From Gordonia mangrovi (GTDB taxonomy: Bacteria > Actinomycetota > Actinomycetes > Mycobacteriales > Mycobacteriaceae): 64,000 nt of DNA. The notes beneath the pieces are model-generated. The model was not told the DNA's origin. It saw only the letters and a list, made by a program, of their open reading frames with translations, and ran no database searches. Made by a program: the position numbers and the translations under genes. The stretch lies in assembly GCF_024734075.1 (NCBI RefSeq), contig NZ_CP102850.1, positions 3,720,001 through 3,784,000 of the forward strand. Direction: 5' to 3'. The number at the start of each line of letters is the position of its first letter. Positions within the stretch are counted from its first letter, which is position 1. Positions 46,258 to 55,222 of the stretch are shown piece after piece.

Positions 46258-46431
46258 TCAGCAGAATCCGGGTAGCCGGTGAGGTCGAGGTCCGAGTTCC
46301 GTTGTGCCGCCTCGATCTCGTCGAGCGCCGACACTGTTGAATCGCAGGTGCCGCTTGGCGCGCCACAGATCGTAGCGGCGCCGGAGTTCCGGGGTGGCCT
46401 CCTGGGGGACGGCCGAGTTGGGGTCCCTCAT
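46258..46431 (-). CDS. Possible 57-residue basic protein
   Basis: A short frame that begins MRDPNSAVPQEATPELRRRY and continues DLWRAKRHLRFN. It is rich in Arg (about one residue in five). Support for a real gene is its strong ribosome-binding site (GGGAGG seven bases before the ATG), its direction, and its tight spacing: 37 bp after the flavin monooxygenase and 18 bp before the ABC ATPase. I do not recognise a family, and short GC-rich frames arise easily, so this is tentative. Confidence 0.4.
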   Translation of the reverse strand: MRDPNSAVPQEATPELRRRYDLWRAKRHLRFNSVGARRDRGGTTELGPRPHRLPGFC

Positions 46432-46468
46432 CGTGCACCTCCCATGTCTGCACTCGTTGACTGTTCTG

Positions 46469-47578
46469 TCAAGAATTTGCGTCGGAGCGTTCGCTCGCGA
46501 GGATATCCGCGACATTGCGCGCGGCTTCTCGTCCAGCTCGATTCGCCCCGATCGTCGAGGCGGACGGTCCGTAGCCCAACAGCTGCACACGCGGTTCGTC
46601 GGCGACCGTGGTCGCCAGGCGGCCGGTCATGGTGATGCCGCCACCGGCGGACCGCAGACGCAGCGGAGCCAAGTGGTCCAACGAGCTGCGGAAGCCGGTG
46701 TTCCAGAAGATGACGTCGACGTCGAGATGATCGGTGCCGTCGGTGCCGCAGTCCCAACACACACCGGTGTCGGTGATCCGGGTGAACATCCGTCGCCACG
46801 CGAGGATGCCGTCGTCGCGGGCGGCCGCGATCGATGGGGTCAACGCCAACCCGGTCACCGACACCACCGATGTCGGCGGCAGACCGGCGCGCACCCGTTC
46901 CTCGACCCGGGCGACCGCGCGTCTGCCCTTCTCGGGGTCGAATGGAGTGTCGTCGAACACGGGTTCGCTGCGAGAACACCAGAACGTCTCGACACCGGGT
47001 GCGTTGCGGGCGATCTCGATCAGCAGCTGCACCGCCGAGATGCCGGCGCCCACCACCAGGACGCGGCGGCCGGCGAATTCGTCCGGCCCCACATAGTCAT
47101 GGGTGTGGAGTTGTCGTCCGCGGAAGTCGGCGATGCCGGGCACATGCGGAACGAACGGCCGCTCCCAGGTGCCGGTGGCGTTGATGATGGCACGCGCGCC
47201 GATGACGGATCCGTCGTCGAGTGTCACGGTGAAGCCGTCGTCGGCGTAGTCGACCGTCCGCACGCTCACCGGGCGCCGGATGTTGAGCCCGAACCGCTGC
47301 TCGTATGTGCCGAAGTACTCGGGAACGGCGGTGGCGGCGGGGAAGGTGTCGCAGTCTCGACCGAGTGCCTCGATCAGGCCGAGACCGGGTAGATCGTGCA
47401 CGCGGTTGGCCGAGGCGAGGGTCAGGGTGGGCCAACGAAACTGCCACGCACCGCCGGGGCCAGGCGCGTGATCGAGCAGCAGATACCGATCGCCGAGGCC
47501 GAATCGCTGCAGAAAGTAGGCAGCCGACAGGCCTGCCTGACCTCCTCCGATCACCACCACGTCGGTTCGGTCAGCCAT
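46469..47578 (-). CDS. Flavin-containing monooxygenase (CzcO-like)
   Basis: A 369-residue FAD/NADPH oxidoreductase. The FAD Rossmann motif is VVVIGGGQAGLSAAYFL at the N-terminus, the NADPH motif is RVLVVGAGISAVQLLIEIA in the centre, and NATGTWERPFVP and NTGFRSSLDHLAPL are typical of this group. It would oxygenate a soft nucleophile (S or N) or a ketone. The ATG at 47578 gives the usual family start; the 11-codon extension upstream adds nothing conserved. It is divergent from echA6 with 113 bp between. Substrate unknown. Confidence 0.9.
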   Translation of the reverse strand: MADRTDVVVIGGGQAGLSAAYFLQRFGLGDRYLLLDHAPGPGGAWQFRWPTLTLASANRVHDLPGLGLIEALGRDCDTFPAATAVPEYFGTYEQRFGLNIRRPVSVRTVDYADDGFTVTLDDGSVIGARAIINATGTWERPFVPHVPGIADFRGRQLHTHDYVGPDEFAGRRVLVVGAGISAVQLLIEIARNAPGVETFWCSRSEPVFDDTPFDPEKGRRAVARVEERVRAGLPPTSVVSVTGLALTPSIAAARDDGILAWRRMFTRITDTGVCWDCGTDGTDHLDVDVIFWNTGFRSSLDHLAPLRLRSAGGGITMTGRLATTVADEPRVQLLGYGPSASTIGANRAGREAARNVADILASERSDANS

Positions 47579-47691
47579 GTCCACGGTGTTCAGTCTGGCA
47601 TCGCGCTGCACCAGGCATCGGGCGTGGCCTGGCGTCGTATCCGGTGCCGTCCACCCGGATCGGATACCGGAGCATGGGTAGGCTTCGGCTC

Positions 47692-48423
47692 ATGATCCAC
47701 TCGTCTGCCACCGGGACCGTTGTGACCATCGAGTTGGACCGGATCGACAAACGCAACGCCCTCGACGAGCAGATGCTCACGGGACTGTCGGAGGCCTTCG
47801 CCGCGGCGGTCGATGCCGCGGCGCGGGCCATCGTGGTCACCGGGCGCGGAACGGTCTTCTGCGCGGGTGCCGATCTCTCCGGTCCCGTGTACGACCCCGG
47901 ATTTCTGGACAAGCTGGTCGCCACGCTCCAGCAGATCGAGTCCACTCCGATCCCCGTCATCGCCGCGCTCAACGGCTCGGCGCTGGGAGCCGGTCTGCAA
48001 CTCGCCATGGCAGCCGACCTGCGGGTAATGGCGCCCGACGCGATCGCCGGGATCCCGGCAGCCAAGCTCGGCGTCGCGGTCGACGAGTGGACCATCCGCC
48101 GTCTGGTGTCGCTGGTCGGCGCGGGTCAGGCGCGCGGCATGCTCATCGGGTGCGACCCGTTGTCGGCGGATAGGGCGCACGCCGTGGGGTTTGCCAACCG
48201 GATCGGTGATCTCACCGACGCTCAGCATTGGGCGTCGATCATCGCCGACCTCGCGCCGCTCACGCTGCAGCACTACAAGATGGTCCTCAACGCGGACGGT
48301 GCACGCACCGAGCCTGCCGCCGAACGACTCTCGGCGATGATGCGGGCATGGGAGAGCGCCGATCTCGCCGAAGGGCGCGCGGCACGTACCGAGAAACGCG
48401 CGCCGAAATTCTCCGGGCGGTAG
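47692..48423 (+). CDS. echA6: EchA6-like crotonase-fold protein
   Basis: A 243-residue crotonase-superfamily protein, the same length as M. tuberculosis EchA6 (Rv0905). It matches that protein throughout: TGRGTVFCAGADLSG, NGSALGAGLQLAMAADLRVMA, DEWTIRRLVSLVGAGQARGML and the C-terminal ARTEKRAPKFSG. The first catalytic Glu of true enoyl-CoA hydratases is replaced (IPAAKLG instead of PE-x2-x-G), as in EchA6, which binds acyl-CoAs and delivers them to FAS-II for mycolic-acid synthesis rather than hydrating them. It should therefore not be called an active hydratase. An ATG six codons upstream is also possible. Confidence 0.88.
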   Translation: MIHSSATGTVVTIELDRIDKRNALDEQMLTGLSEAFAAAVDAAARAIVVTGRGTVFCAGADLSGPVYDPGFLDKLVATLQQIESTPIPVIAALNGSALGAGLQLAMAADLRVMAPDAIAGIPAAKLGVAVDEWTIRRLVSLVGAGQARGMLIGCDPLSADRAHAVGFANRIGDLTDAQHWASIIADLAPLTLQHYKMVLNADGARTEPAAERLSAMMRAWESADLAEGRAARTEKRAPKFSGR

Positions 48424-48452
48424 TGGCGTGCGCCGAAGTCGCGCGCCCGTCA

Positions 48453-48486
48453 ATCATTCGCGCGTGCGATATCACGCGCGAGTGAT
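48453..48486. promoter_or_regulatory. 34-bp imperfect palindrome between echA6 and NCS1 permease
   Basis: ATCATTCGCGCGTG (48453-48466) and CACGCGCGAGTGAT (48473-48486) pair at 13 of 14 positions around CGATAT. It starts 30 bp after the echA6 stop and lies about 195 bp before the permease start. It could be the echA6 terminator (a very stable hairpin) or a binding site in the permease promoter region. Confidence 0.5.
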
Positions 48487-48679
48487 CGGTGACCGCGCGA
48501 ACTCGGCGACGCCACCCCGCAATCCCCCCCACGACGGACATCCGGTGCGTCGAAGACCTTTCCGCGCCGCAGTTTTCACGGACGAAACATACCGATCAAG
48601 TGACCGAAACTGTCACTCCCTACGTTCAGCCAAGGCGTTGACCACTTCCGGTCGGTGCCGGGTCCGGTGAGGGAGAAGC

Positions 48680-50434
48680 ATGTCGAGAGAATCGGAATTC
48701 ACCGAGGACATCGGTGAGATCGAGAACGCGGAACACAGTATCGTCGCCACCGGCGCACAGGCGGCGGCCGCGCGCGAGACCCTGGAGGATTACACGCTTC
48801 GGTTCGCTCCACGCAGCTACCGCAAGTGGGGCCCCGGCGTCGTCGCGGTCTCCGCGCTCGGTGGCATCGCCTACCTCGCCGACTTCGCGATCGGCGCCAC
48901 CGTCGGCATCGCCAACGGCACCGGCAACGCGCTGCTGGGCATCGGCTTCTTTGCGATTGTGATCATGCTGACCGGATTCCCGCTGTCCTACTACGCGGCA
49001 CGGTTCAACATCGACCTCGACCTGGTCACCCGTGGAAGCGGATTCGGCTACTACGGGTCGGTGCTGACCAACGTGATCTTCGCGTCGTTCACCTTCATCT
49101 TCTTCGCACTCGAGGGTTCGATCATGGCCCAGGGCCTCGAACTCGGCCTGGGCATCCCGCTCTGGCTCGGGTACCTGTTGTCCTCGGTGCTGGTCATTCC
49201 GCTGGTCATCTACGGGATGAACACACTGGCCAAACTGCAGGTGTGGACCACCCCGCTGTGGTTGGTGATGATGGTCTTCCCGTTCGGCTACCTGGTGGTG
49301 CAGCACCCGGATGCGATCGACGACTTCCTGTCCTTCGGCGGAATGGACACCGCAACAGGGGAATCACTCAACCAGGGTGTCAACTTCGCCGGCGTGATGC
49401 TCACCGCCGGTGTATGTCTCTCGCTCATCGCGCAGATCGCCGAGCAGATCGACTACCTGCGCTTCATGCCACCCAAGACCCCGGAGAACAGCCGTCGCTG
49501 GTGGACCGCGGTGCTGACCGCCGGACCGGGCTGGGTGATCTTCGGTGCCATCAAGCAGGTCGTCGGTCTGTTCTTGGCGGTCTACCTCATGGTCTACCTG
49601 GCCGAGGAGGCCGGTGTGGCAAGCGAACCGGTGCACCAGTTCCTGGCGGTCTACGAAGAATTCATGCCGCACTGGCTGGCGATGACACTGGCGGTCATCC
49701 TGGTAGTGATCAGCCAGGTGAAGATCAACGTCACCAACGCCTACTCAGGATCGTTGGCCTGGACCAACAGCTTCACCCGCGTCACCAAGACCTACCCGGG
49801 TCGCCTGGTCTTCCTGGTGTTCAACGTCACCATCGCCATTGTGCTGATGGAGGCCAACATGTTCAGCTTCCTCGCCGAACTGCTGAACTTCTACGCCAAC
49901 TGCGCGATCGCCTGGATCGTGACCGTCGCCACCGACATCGCGATCAACAAGTACCTGCTGAAGATCTCGCCGAAGAAACCCGAGTTCCGCCGCGGCATGC
50001 TCTACAACATCAACCCGGTCGGATTCGTCTCGGTGATCGTGTCGGCGACCGTCTCGATCATGGTGTACTTCCACGTCTTCGGCGACGCCATCCAGCCGTA
50101 CTCCCCGCTGGTCGCATTGGTCCTGGCACTGGTGTTGCCGCCGATCATCGCCTTCGCCACGAAGGGTAAGTACTACCTGCGGCGCACCGACGACGGCATC
50201 GACATCCCGATGTACGACGAACACGGCAACCCGACCGACGTGAAACTCCTGTGCTGCGTCACCGGGATCGAGTTCGAGCGTCCGGACATGATCGCCTCGG
50301 CCGTGCCCGGACCCAACGGGGAGAAGCAGTACATCAGTTCGCTGGCGTTGTCGTGCGACAAGAGCGGCGAGCACGTGCTGCCGGCCCAACCGCCGGGAGT
50401 GCCCGCGCCGTCGGAGTCGGCGCGCCCGAGCTGA
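48680..50434 (+). CDS. NCS1-family nucleobase permease with C-terminal extension
   Basis: A 584-residue permease of the nucleobase:cation symporter 1 family (cytosine/purine type). Twelve helices are visible, with YYAARFNIDLDLVTRGSGFGYYGS, LSLIAQIAEQIDYLRFMP and KINVTNAYSGSLAWTNSFTR as landmarks. After the last helix about 75 residues follow that are not part of the standard fold. They contain a Cys-Cys pair and a later Cys (KLLCCVTGIEF; SLALSCDKSGEHV) and may be a regulatory domain. The ATG at 48680 follows AGGGAGAA. Substrate is probably a pyrimidine, purine or hydantoin. Confidence 0.88.
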   Translation: MSRESEFTEDIGEIENAEHSIVATGAQAAAARETLEDYTLRFAPRSYRKWGPGVVAVSALGGIAYLADFAIGATVGIANGTGNALLGIGFFAIVIMLTGFPLSYYAARFNIDLDLVTRGSGFGYYGSVLTNVIFASFTFIFFALEGSIMAQGLELGLGIPLWLGYLLSSVLVIPLVIYGMNTLAKLQVWTTPLWLVMMVFPFGYLVVQHPDAIDDFLSFGGMDTATGESLNQGVNFAGVMLTAGVCLSLIAQIAEQIDYLRFMPPKTPENSRRWWTAVLTAGPGWVIFGAIKQVVGLFLAVYLMVYLAEEAGVASEPVHQFLAVYEEFMPHWLAMTLAVILVVISQVKINVTNAYSGSLAWTNSFTRVTKTYPGRLVFLVFNVTIAIVLMEANMFSFLAELLNFYANCAIAWIVTVATDIAINKYLLKISPKKPEFRRGMLYNINPVGFVSVIVSATVSIMVYFHVFGDAIQPYSPLVALVLALVLPPIIAFATKGKYYLRRTDDGIDIPMYDEHGNPTDVKLLCCVTGIEFERPDMIASAVPGPNGEKQYISSLALSCDKSGEHVLPAQPPGVPAPSESARPS

Positions 50435-50435
50435 A

Positions 50436-50474
50436 ACTGCCGCCGGACCGTCGGGTCGACGGTCCGGCGGCGGT
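50436..50474. terminator. Strong bidirectional terminator hairpin
   Basis: GCCGCCGGACCGTCG (50439-50453) and its perfect complement (50457-50471) form a 15-bp stem with a GGT loop; three more pairs, one a G-T wobble, extend it outward. It fills exactly the 39-bp gap between the convergent permease and TetR stop codons. Confidence 0.85.
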
Positions 50475-51088
50475 CAGTCCTCGACGAAGTAGGCACTCAT
50501 CGCGGTGACCATGAGTTCGATGATCTTCGCGATCGCGACGTCGTCCGAGGTGCTGAGATACGTCAGCGTGATGGTGTTCGTCGTCGCGATGATCACCGGA
50601 CTGAGGTTGTCCACCGGTTCGGTCCAGCGGACCCCGGCGCGTTCGGCCGCGATCTCGAGGCCGCGAGCGGCCACCTCGTAGAGCCGCTGGTACATCTGCT
50701 TGCCCACGGCCTGCAGCTCGGCGTGATTGTGGGCGTAGATGCCGAGGGAGATCGTCGCCTGCATGCGCCCGGGGTCGGCCTTGAGCAACGAGTAGAAGGC
50801 CTCGAGGTGGGCTTGCATGTTCTTGCGCATCGCCTCGACGCCGCGGGCTTGGGGGTCGGCGGCCATCGGGAGGATCGCGTCGAGCATACGACTGATGTCC
50901 GACGGGACCGCGGTCTCCATCACCGCGCACAGCAGCGCCGTGCGGCTGTCGAACGCGTAGTGGAAACTCGCCAACGGCATGTTGGCGTGCGAACAGATCC
51001 GTCGGGTCGTCGCACCCTCCACGCCGTGGTCGGCGATGACCCGGTACGCGGCTTCGATCAACGCCGTCCGTCGTTGCTCGACTGACAT
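50474..51088 (-). CDS. TetR-family regulator
   Basis: A 204-residue TetR repressor. The DNA-binding region is RRTALIEAAYRVIADHGVEG followed by TTRRICSHANMPLASFHYAF (about 24-45). The C-terminal domain (LEAFYSLLKADPGRMQATISLGIYAHN) resembles BetI- or PfmR-like regulators. I use the ATG at 51088; a TTG three codons upstream (51097), preceded by a run of six G, is also plausible. It is convergent with the NCS1 permease and divergent from the MBL-fold hydrolase. Its target is unknown. Confidence 0.85.
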   Translation of the reverse strand: MSVEQRRTALIEAAYRVIADHGVEGATTRRICSHANMPLASFHYAFDSRTALLCAVMETAVPSDISRMLDAILPMAADPQARGVEAMRKNMQAHLEAFYSLLKADPGRMQATISLGIYAHNHAELQAVGKQMYQRLYEVAARGLEIAAERAGVRWTEPVDNLSPVIIATTNTITLTYLSTSDDVAIAKIIELMVTAMSAYFVED

Positions 51089-51290
51089 CCGTGCCAAACC
51101 GCTAACCCCCCTGAGCGCCTGCGACCTGCGCATGCGCGGCGAACATATCCGACGAAGAATATCAGTGCAGATCGGACAGGGTGTGCCGGATGGTCCCAAC
51201 AACGGGGGCCGGCGGGCTGTCCGCCGAACCCGGGACGGTGGTGGGCGGATCAACTCCATACACCGGGCGCGGCGGGATTACCCTGAGTCC

Positions 51291-52466
51291 GTGACCTCCA
51301 CGATCGGCTCAGATCCTTCGGGCCTGGCGCGACGGGCCGCCACCACACTGTCCGCCGCCGGCCGATTCGCGGTGGAATCGGCGACCGGTTCGTTGGCCCG
51401 CAGCGGGCTGTCGGCAGCTCGGGCACTGGGTGCGGGCGCCGACGAGATCAGGGCGTTCACCCACGGCTCGCCGAATCTGCGTGACGGCGTGTTCCACAAC
51501 CTCGACCACGAGCCGTCGCAGGTGGATGCCGATCTGCGCGTGGTGCTCGACATGGCGCGTCGTCCTGGTCGGCCGCGTCGTCCGGTTCCGGTGATGCCGC
51601 CCGACTTCGCTGACGATGTCACCGACCTGCAGATCACGTGGCTGGGCCACGCGTCGGTGCTCGTGGAACTCGACGGTGTGCGGGTGCTCACCGACCCCGT
51701 GCTGAGTCGCCGCTGCTCGCCGTCGCAGACCGTGGGCCCGGCCCGGATGCACTCGGCGCCGGTCACCGTCGCCGACCTCCCACCCATCGACGTGGTGCTG
51801 ATCAGTCACGACCACTACGACCACCTCGACATGGCGACCGTCGTCGACCTCGCGCTCGCACACCCCGGCGCGCGGTTCGTCGCACCGATCGGGGTGGGCG
51901 CACACCTCATCGCCTGGGGTGTGTCCGCCGGCCGGATCGACCAGGCCGACTGGTGGGGTGAGGTCACGGTGTCGACGGCAGACCGCGACATCACCTTCAC
52001 CTGCTGTCCGGCCCGGCACTTCTCCGGTCGTTCCCTGTCCCGCAACCTCGCGCTGTGGGGGAGTTGGGTGATGGCCGGCCCGGTGCACCGGGTCTTCTTC
52101 TCCGGTGACACCGGCTTCTCGGAGCACTTCGAGGAGGTCGCGGCCCGGCTCGGCCCGGTCGACGCCTCGCTGACCGCGGTCGGTGCCTACGACCCGGTGT
52201 GGCCCGACGTACATGTCACACCCGAGGAGGCGGTGGTGGTGCACCGGATGCTCGCCCGCGATCGTGAGTCGGTGATGATCCCGATCCACTGGGGCACCTT
52301 CAACCTGGCCCGCCATTCCTGGGTGGATCCGATCGCGCGGCTCCTGCCCGCGGCCGCCGCCAATCCCACCGACGTGCTGGTTCCACCGCCGGGCGGCACC
52401 GTCCACCTGGTGCACCGCACCGGATCCGGACTCGAGATGCCGCATTGGTGGGAGAAGACGGCGTGA
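51291..52466 (+). CDS. MBL-fold metallohydrolase (Rv0906/NAPE-PLD-like)
   Basis: A 391-residue metallo-beta-lactamase-fold protein. The dinuclear zinc motif is H173-D-H175-Y-D177-H178 (SHDHYDHLD), and later ligands are in [22 protein letters not shown] and [15 protein letters not shown]. This ligand set and [13 protein letters not shown] are typical of the NAPE-PLD/UlaG-like lipid phosphodiesterase branch. It corresponds to Rv0906. An N-terminal region of about 110 residues with an Ala-rich helix precedes the fold. The GTG at 51291 starts the frame. Its stop overlaps the ctpE start (GTGA), so both are one operon. Confidence 0.88.
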   Translation: MTSTIGSDPSGLARRAATTLSAAGRFAVESATGSLARSGLSAARALGAGADEIRAFTHGSPNLRDGVFHNLDHEPSQVDADLRVVLDMARRPGRPRRPVPVMPPDFADDVTDLQITWLGHASVLVELDGVRVLTDPVLSRRCSPSQTVGPARMHSAPVTVADLPPIDVVLISHDHYDHLDMATVVDLALAHPGARFVAPIGVGAHLIAWGVSAGRIDQADWWGEVTVSTADRDITFTCCPARHFSGRSLSRNLALWGSWVMAGPVHRVFFSGDTGFSEHFEEVAARLGPVDASLTAVGAYDPVWPDVHVTPEEAVVVHRMLARDRESVMIPIHWGTFNLARHSWVDPIARLLPAAAANPTDVLVPPPGGTVHLVHRTGSGLEMPHWWEKTA

Positions 52467-54949
52467 CGCAGGTCTCGACCGAGACCGCCGGCAACCCCGG
52501 CTTGACCGCTGCCGAGGTCGCGAGCCGGATCGCGGCCGGACAGGTCAACGACCGCCCCGACCGCTCCGGGCGCACAGTGGTCGACATCGTTCGAGCCAAC
52601 GTCCTCACGCGCATCAACGCCATCCTCGGCGTGCTGTTCGTGATCGTGGCGTCGACCGGTTCGCTGATCAACGGCTTGTTCGGGCTGCTGATCGTGGCCA
52701 ACAGCAGCGTCGGGATCATCCAGGAGCTCCGGGCCAAGCGGACGTTGGACAGATTGGCCATCGTCGGTCAGGCCCGGCCCGTCGTGCGACGTGACGGCGA
52801 ATCGATCGACGTGCCCCCCGACGAGGTGGTGCTCGACGACATCATCGAGATCGGGCCCGGCGACCAGATCGTCGTCGACGGTGAAGTGGTCGAGGCGCTG
52901 GCGCTCGACGTCGACGAATCGCTGCTGACCGGGGAGGCCGATGCGGTGGACAAAGCATCCGGCGACACGATCCTGTCCGGCAGTTTCGTGGTGGCCGGCG
53001 CCGGCGCCTACCGCGCCACCAAGGTCGGCGCGGACGCATATGCGGCGCAATTGGCCGCAGAGGCGTCGAAGTTCACGTTGGTGTCCTCGGAACTGCGCTC
53101 GGGTATCGACCAGATTCTCAAGGTGATCACCTGGTTGTTGATCCCGGCCGGCGTCCTGACCATCATCAATCAGCTGTTCATCAGCGACAGCGGTATCCGT
53201 GCCTCACTGCTCGGCATGGTGGCCGCCCTCGTGCCGATGGTGCCCGAGGGACTGGTGCTGATGACGTCGATCGCCTTCGCGGTGGGCGTGGTCCGGCTCG
53301 GTCAACGGCAGTGCCTCGTCAACGAGTTGCCTGCGATCGAGGGCCTGGCCCGGGTGAACGTGGTCTGCGCCGACAAGACCGGCACGCTGACCGAGAACGG
53401 CATGCGGCTCGCCGGTGTCCAGCTCACCGGAGACGAGGCAGCCGCTGACGTCGACCGCGTCCTGGCCGCGCTTGCGGCACACGATCCGCGTCCCAACGCG
53501 AGTATCCAGGCCCTCGCCGAGGCCTACCCCGATCCACCGAACTGGTCGATGAGTGCGCTGGAACCGTTCACCTCGGCGAAGAAGTGGAGCGGGATGTCGT
53601 TTCGCGACGACGCCACGGACTCCGACATGGGCAACTGGCTGATCGGCGCGCCCGACGTGCTGCTCGACCCGGACAGCGCGGCCGCGACCGATGCCGCAGA
53701 CCTCGGCGTGCAGGGCCTGCGTGTGCTGCTGTTGGCGCGCACCGACGTGGCCGTGACGACATCCCCGCCGAGCGGTCGGGTGGCGCCGGGAACCGTGACG
53801 CCGGTCGCGCTCGTGGTGCTCGAACAACGCGTCCGGTCCGATGCCCGAGACACACTCGAGTACTTTGCCGGGCAGCGGGTGCACGTGAAGGTGATCTCCG
53901 GCGACAACGCGGCATCGGTGGGTGCGGTCGCCGCCTCGCTCGGACTCGGCAGCCCGGAGACGTCGGTGGACGCACGATCGCTGCCCACCGACACCGACCA
54001 ACTCGCCGACGTCGTCGAGCGCGGCGTCACCTTCGGGCGGGTACGGCCCGATCAGAAACGGGCGATGGTCGCTGCGTTGCAGTCGCGCGGGGACACCGTG
54101 GCCATGACCGGTGACGGTGTCAACGACGTGCTGGCGCTCAAGGACGCCGACATCGGCGTGGCGATGGGATCGGGGAGCTCGGCAGCGCGATCGGTCGCCC
54201 AGATCGTCCTGCTCGACAACAAGTTCGCCACCCTCCCGTACGTGGTGGCCGAGGGCCGGCGAGTGATCGGCAACATCGAACGCGTCTCCAATCTGTTTCT
54301 CACCAAGACGGTGTATGCCGTGCTGCTGGCCCTGTTCGTGGGATTGGCCGGTGTGTGTGGTGAGGTCTTCGGATTCGGGTCGATCAGCTACCCGTTCCAG
54401 CCGATCCACGTCACCATCTCGGCGTGGTTCACCATCGGGATACCGGCGTTCGTACTGTCGCTGGCACCCAACACCGAGCGCGCGCGGACCGGATTCGTCC
54501 GACGGGTCCTGGCGCAGGCGGTACCCAACGGGATCATCGTCGGAGTCGCCACCTTCACGACGTACATCATCGTCAATCCGGGTGGCAACGAGATGGCTGT
54601 CGGAGCCAAGGACTCGATCGACTTCACTCCAGAACAGACCCAGGCCGCCACCGCGGCACTGATCACCCTGCTGATCGTGGCCCTCTACGTCCTCGCGGTG
54701 GTGGCTCGCCCCTACAACTGGTGGAAGGTGGTGCTGCTGGCGGTGTCGGCGGGCGCCTACGTCGTGATCTTCACCTGGTCGTGGACGCAGGATCTCTTCC
54801 GGCTCGACTCGTCCAACCTGCAGATGGTCACCGTGGCGGTCGTGGTGGGCGCCGGCGGTGTCGCCGCCGTCGAAGCGGTGTCACGGGTGGTGCCCAGGTT
54901 CATCGTGGTTCGGGACGCACAGGCCTCGTATCCGGCAGTTGGTCATTAG
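52463..54949 (+). CDS. ctpE: Calcium-type P-type ATPase CtpE
   Basis: An 828-residue P-type ATPase. The phosphorylation motif is [11 protein letters not shown] with D304, the actuator loop is [11 protein letters not shown], and the hinge is [22 protein letters not shown]. Helix 4 has [19 protein letters not shown]. The protein matches CtpE (Rv0908), shown in mycobacteria to take up Ca2+ and support cell-surface integrity. About ten helices are present. It lacks heavy-metal-binding N-terminal domains. The GTG at 52463, after GGGAGAAG, overlaps the stop codon of the MBL-fold gene. Confidence 0.94.
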   Translation: MTQVSTETAGNPGLTAAEVASRIAAGQVNDRPDRSGRTVVDIVRANVLTRINAILGVLFVIVASTGSLINGLFGLLIVANSSVGIIQELRAKRTLDRLAIVGQARPVVRRDGESIDVPPDEVVLDDIIEIGPGDQIVVDGEVVEALALDVDESLLTGEADAVDKASGDTILSGSFVVAGAGAYRATKVGADAYAAQLAAEASKFTLVSSELRSGIDQILKVITWLLIPAGVLTIINQLFISDSGIRASLLGMVAALVPMVPEGLVLMTSIAFAVGVVRLGQRQCLVNELPAIEGLARVNVVCADKTGTLTENGMRLAGVQLTGDEAAADVDRVLAALAAHDPRPNASIQALAEAYPDPPNWSMSALEPFTSAKKWSGMSFRDDATDSDMGNWLIGAPDVLLDPDSAAATDAADLGVQGLRVLLLARTDVAVTTSPPSGRVAPGTVTPVALVVLEQRVRSDARDTLEYFAGQRVHVKVISGDNAASVGAVAASLGLGSPETSVDARSLPTDTDQLADVVERGVTFGRVRPDQKRAMVAALQSRGDTVAMTGDGVNDVLALKDADIGVAMGSGSSAARSVAQIVLLDNKFATLPYVVAEGRRVIGNIERVSNLFLTKTVYAVLLALFVGLAGVCGEVFGFGSISYPFQPIHVTISAWFTIGIPAFVLSLAPNTERARTGFVRRVLAQAVPNGIIVGVATFTTYIIVNPGGNEMAVGAKDSIDFTPEQTQAATAALITLLIVALYVLAVVARPYNWWKVVLLAVSAGAYVVIFTWSWTQDLFRLDSSNLQMVTVAVVVGAGGVAAVEAVSRVVPRFIVVRDAQASYPAVGH

Positions 54950-54970
54950 TGTCCCGCTAGGGTGGGAAAC

Positions 54971-55222
54971 ATGGATCTCAAAGGACTCGTGGACAAGGCC
55001 AAGAACACGCTGCGGGGCAACCCGCATCTCATCGACAAGGGCGGCTCGTACGTCGACAAGGCGACCGGCGGAAAGTACGCCGGCCACGTCGACAAGGCGC
55101 AGGATGCGGTCAAGAAGGCCGTCGGCGCCGAGTCGTCGGACGCCCCGAAGACTCAGCAGCCCCAGCAGAATCCGGGCCAGCAGGAATCCGGCCGGCAGGG
55201 TGAGAATCCGCCGCAGACGTGA
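54971..55222 (+). CDS. Rv0909-type (MT0933-like) antitoxin homologue
   Basis: An 83-residue hydrophilic protein: MDLKGLVDKAKNTLRGNPHL, then KGGSYVDKATGGKYAGHVDKAQDAVKKAVG, and a Gln-, Pro- and Ser-rich tail (quoted in part: GGKYAGHVDKAQDAVKK). The core matches Rv0909 of M. tuberculosis, reported as the antitoxin partner of Rv0910; it also resembles CsbD-like stress proteins. The ATG at 54971 follows GGTGGG and lies 21 bp after ctpE. Its last 113 bp overlap the 3' end of the opposite-strand glycosylase gene, in the part that encodes its disordered tail. Its toxin partner begins almost 600 bp away. Confidence 0.8.
   Translation: MDLKGLVDKAKNTLRGNPHLIDKGGSYVDKATGGKYAGHVDKAQDAVKKAVGAESSDAPKTQQPQQNPGQQESGRQGENPPQT

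Noticed and set aside
51089..51180. ATATCC/GAATAT inverted motif upstream of the TetR gene at 50474-51088 as an operator
   Set aside because: The arms are short and imperfect, and the placement is not distinctive enough to separate from chance.
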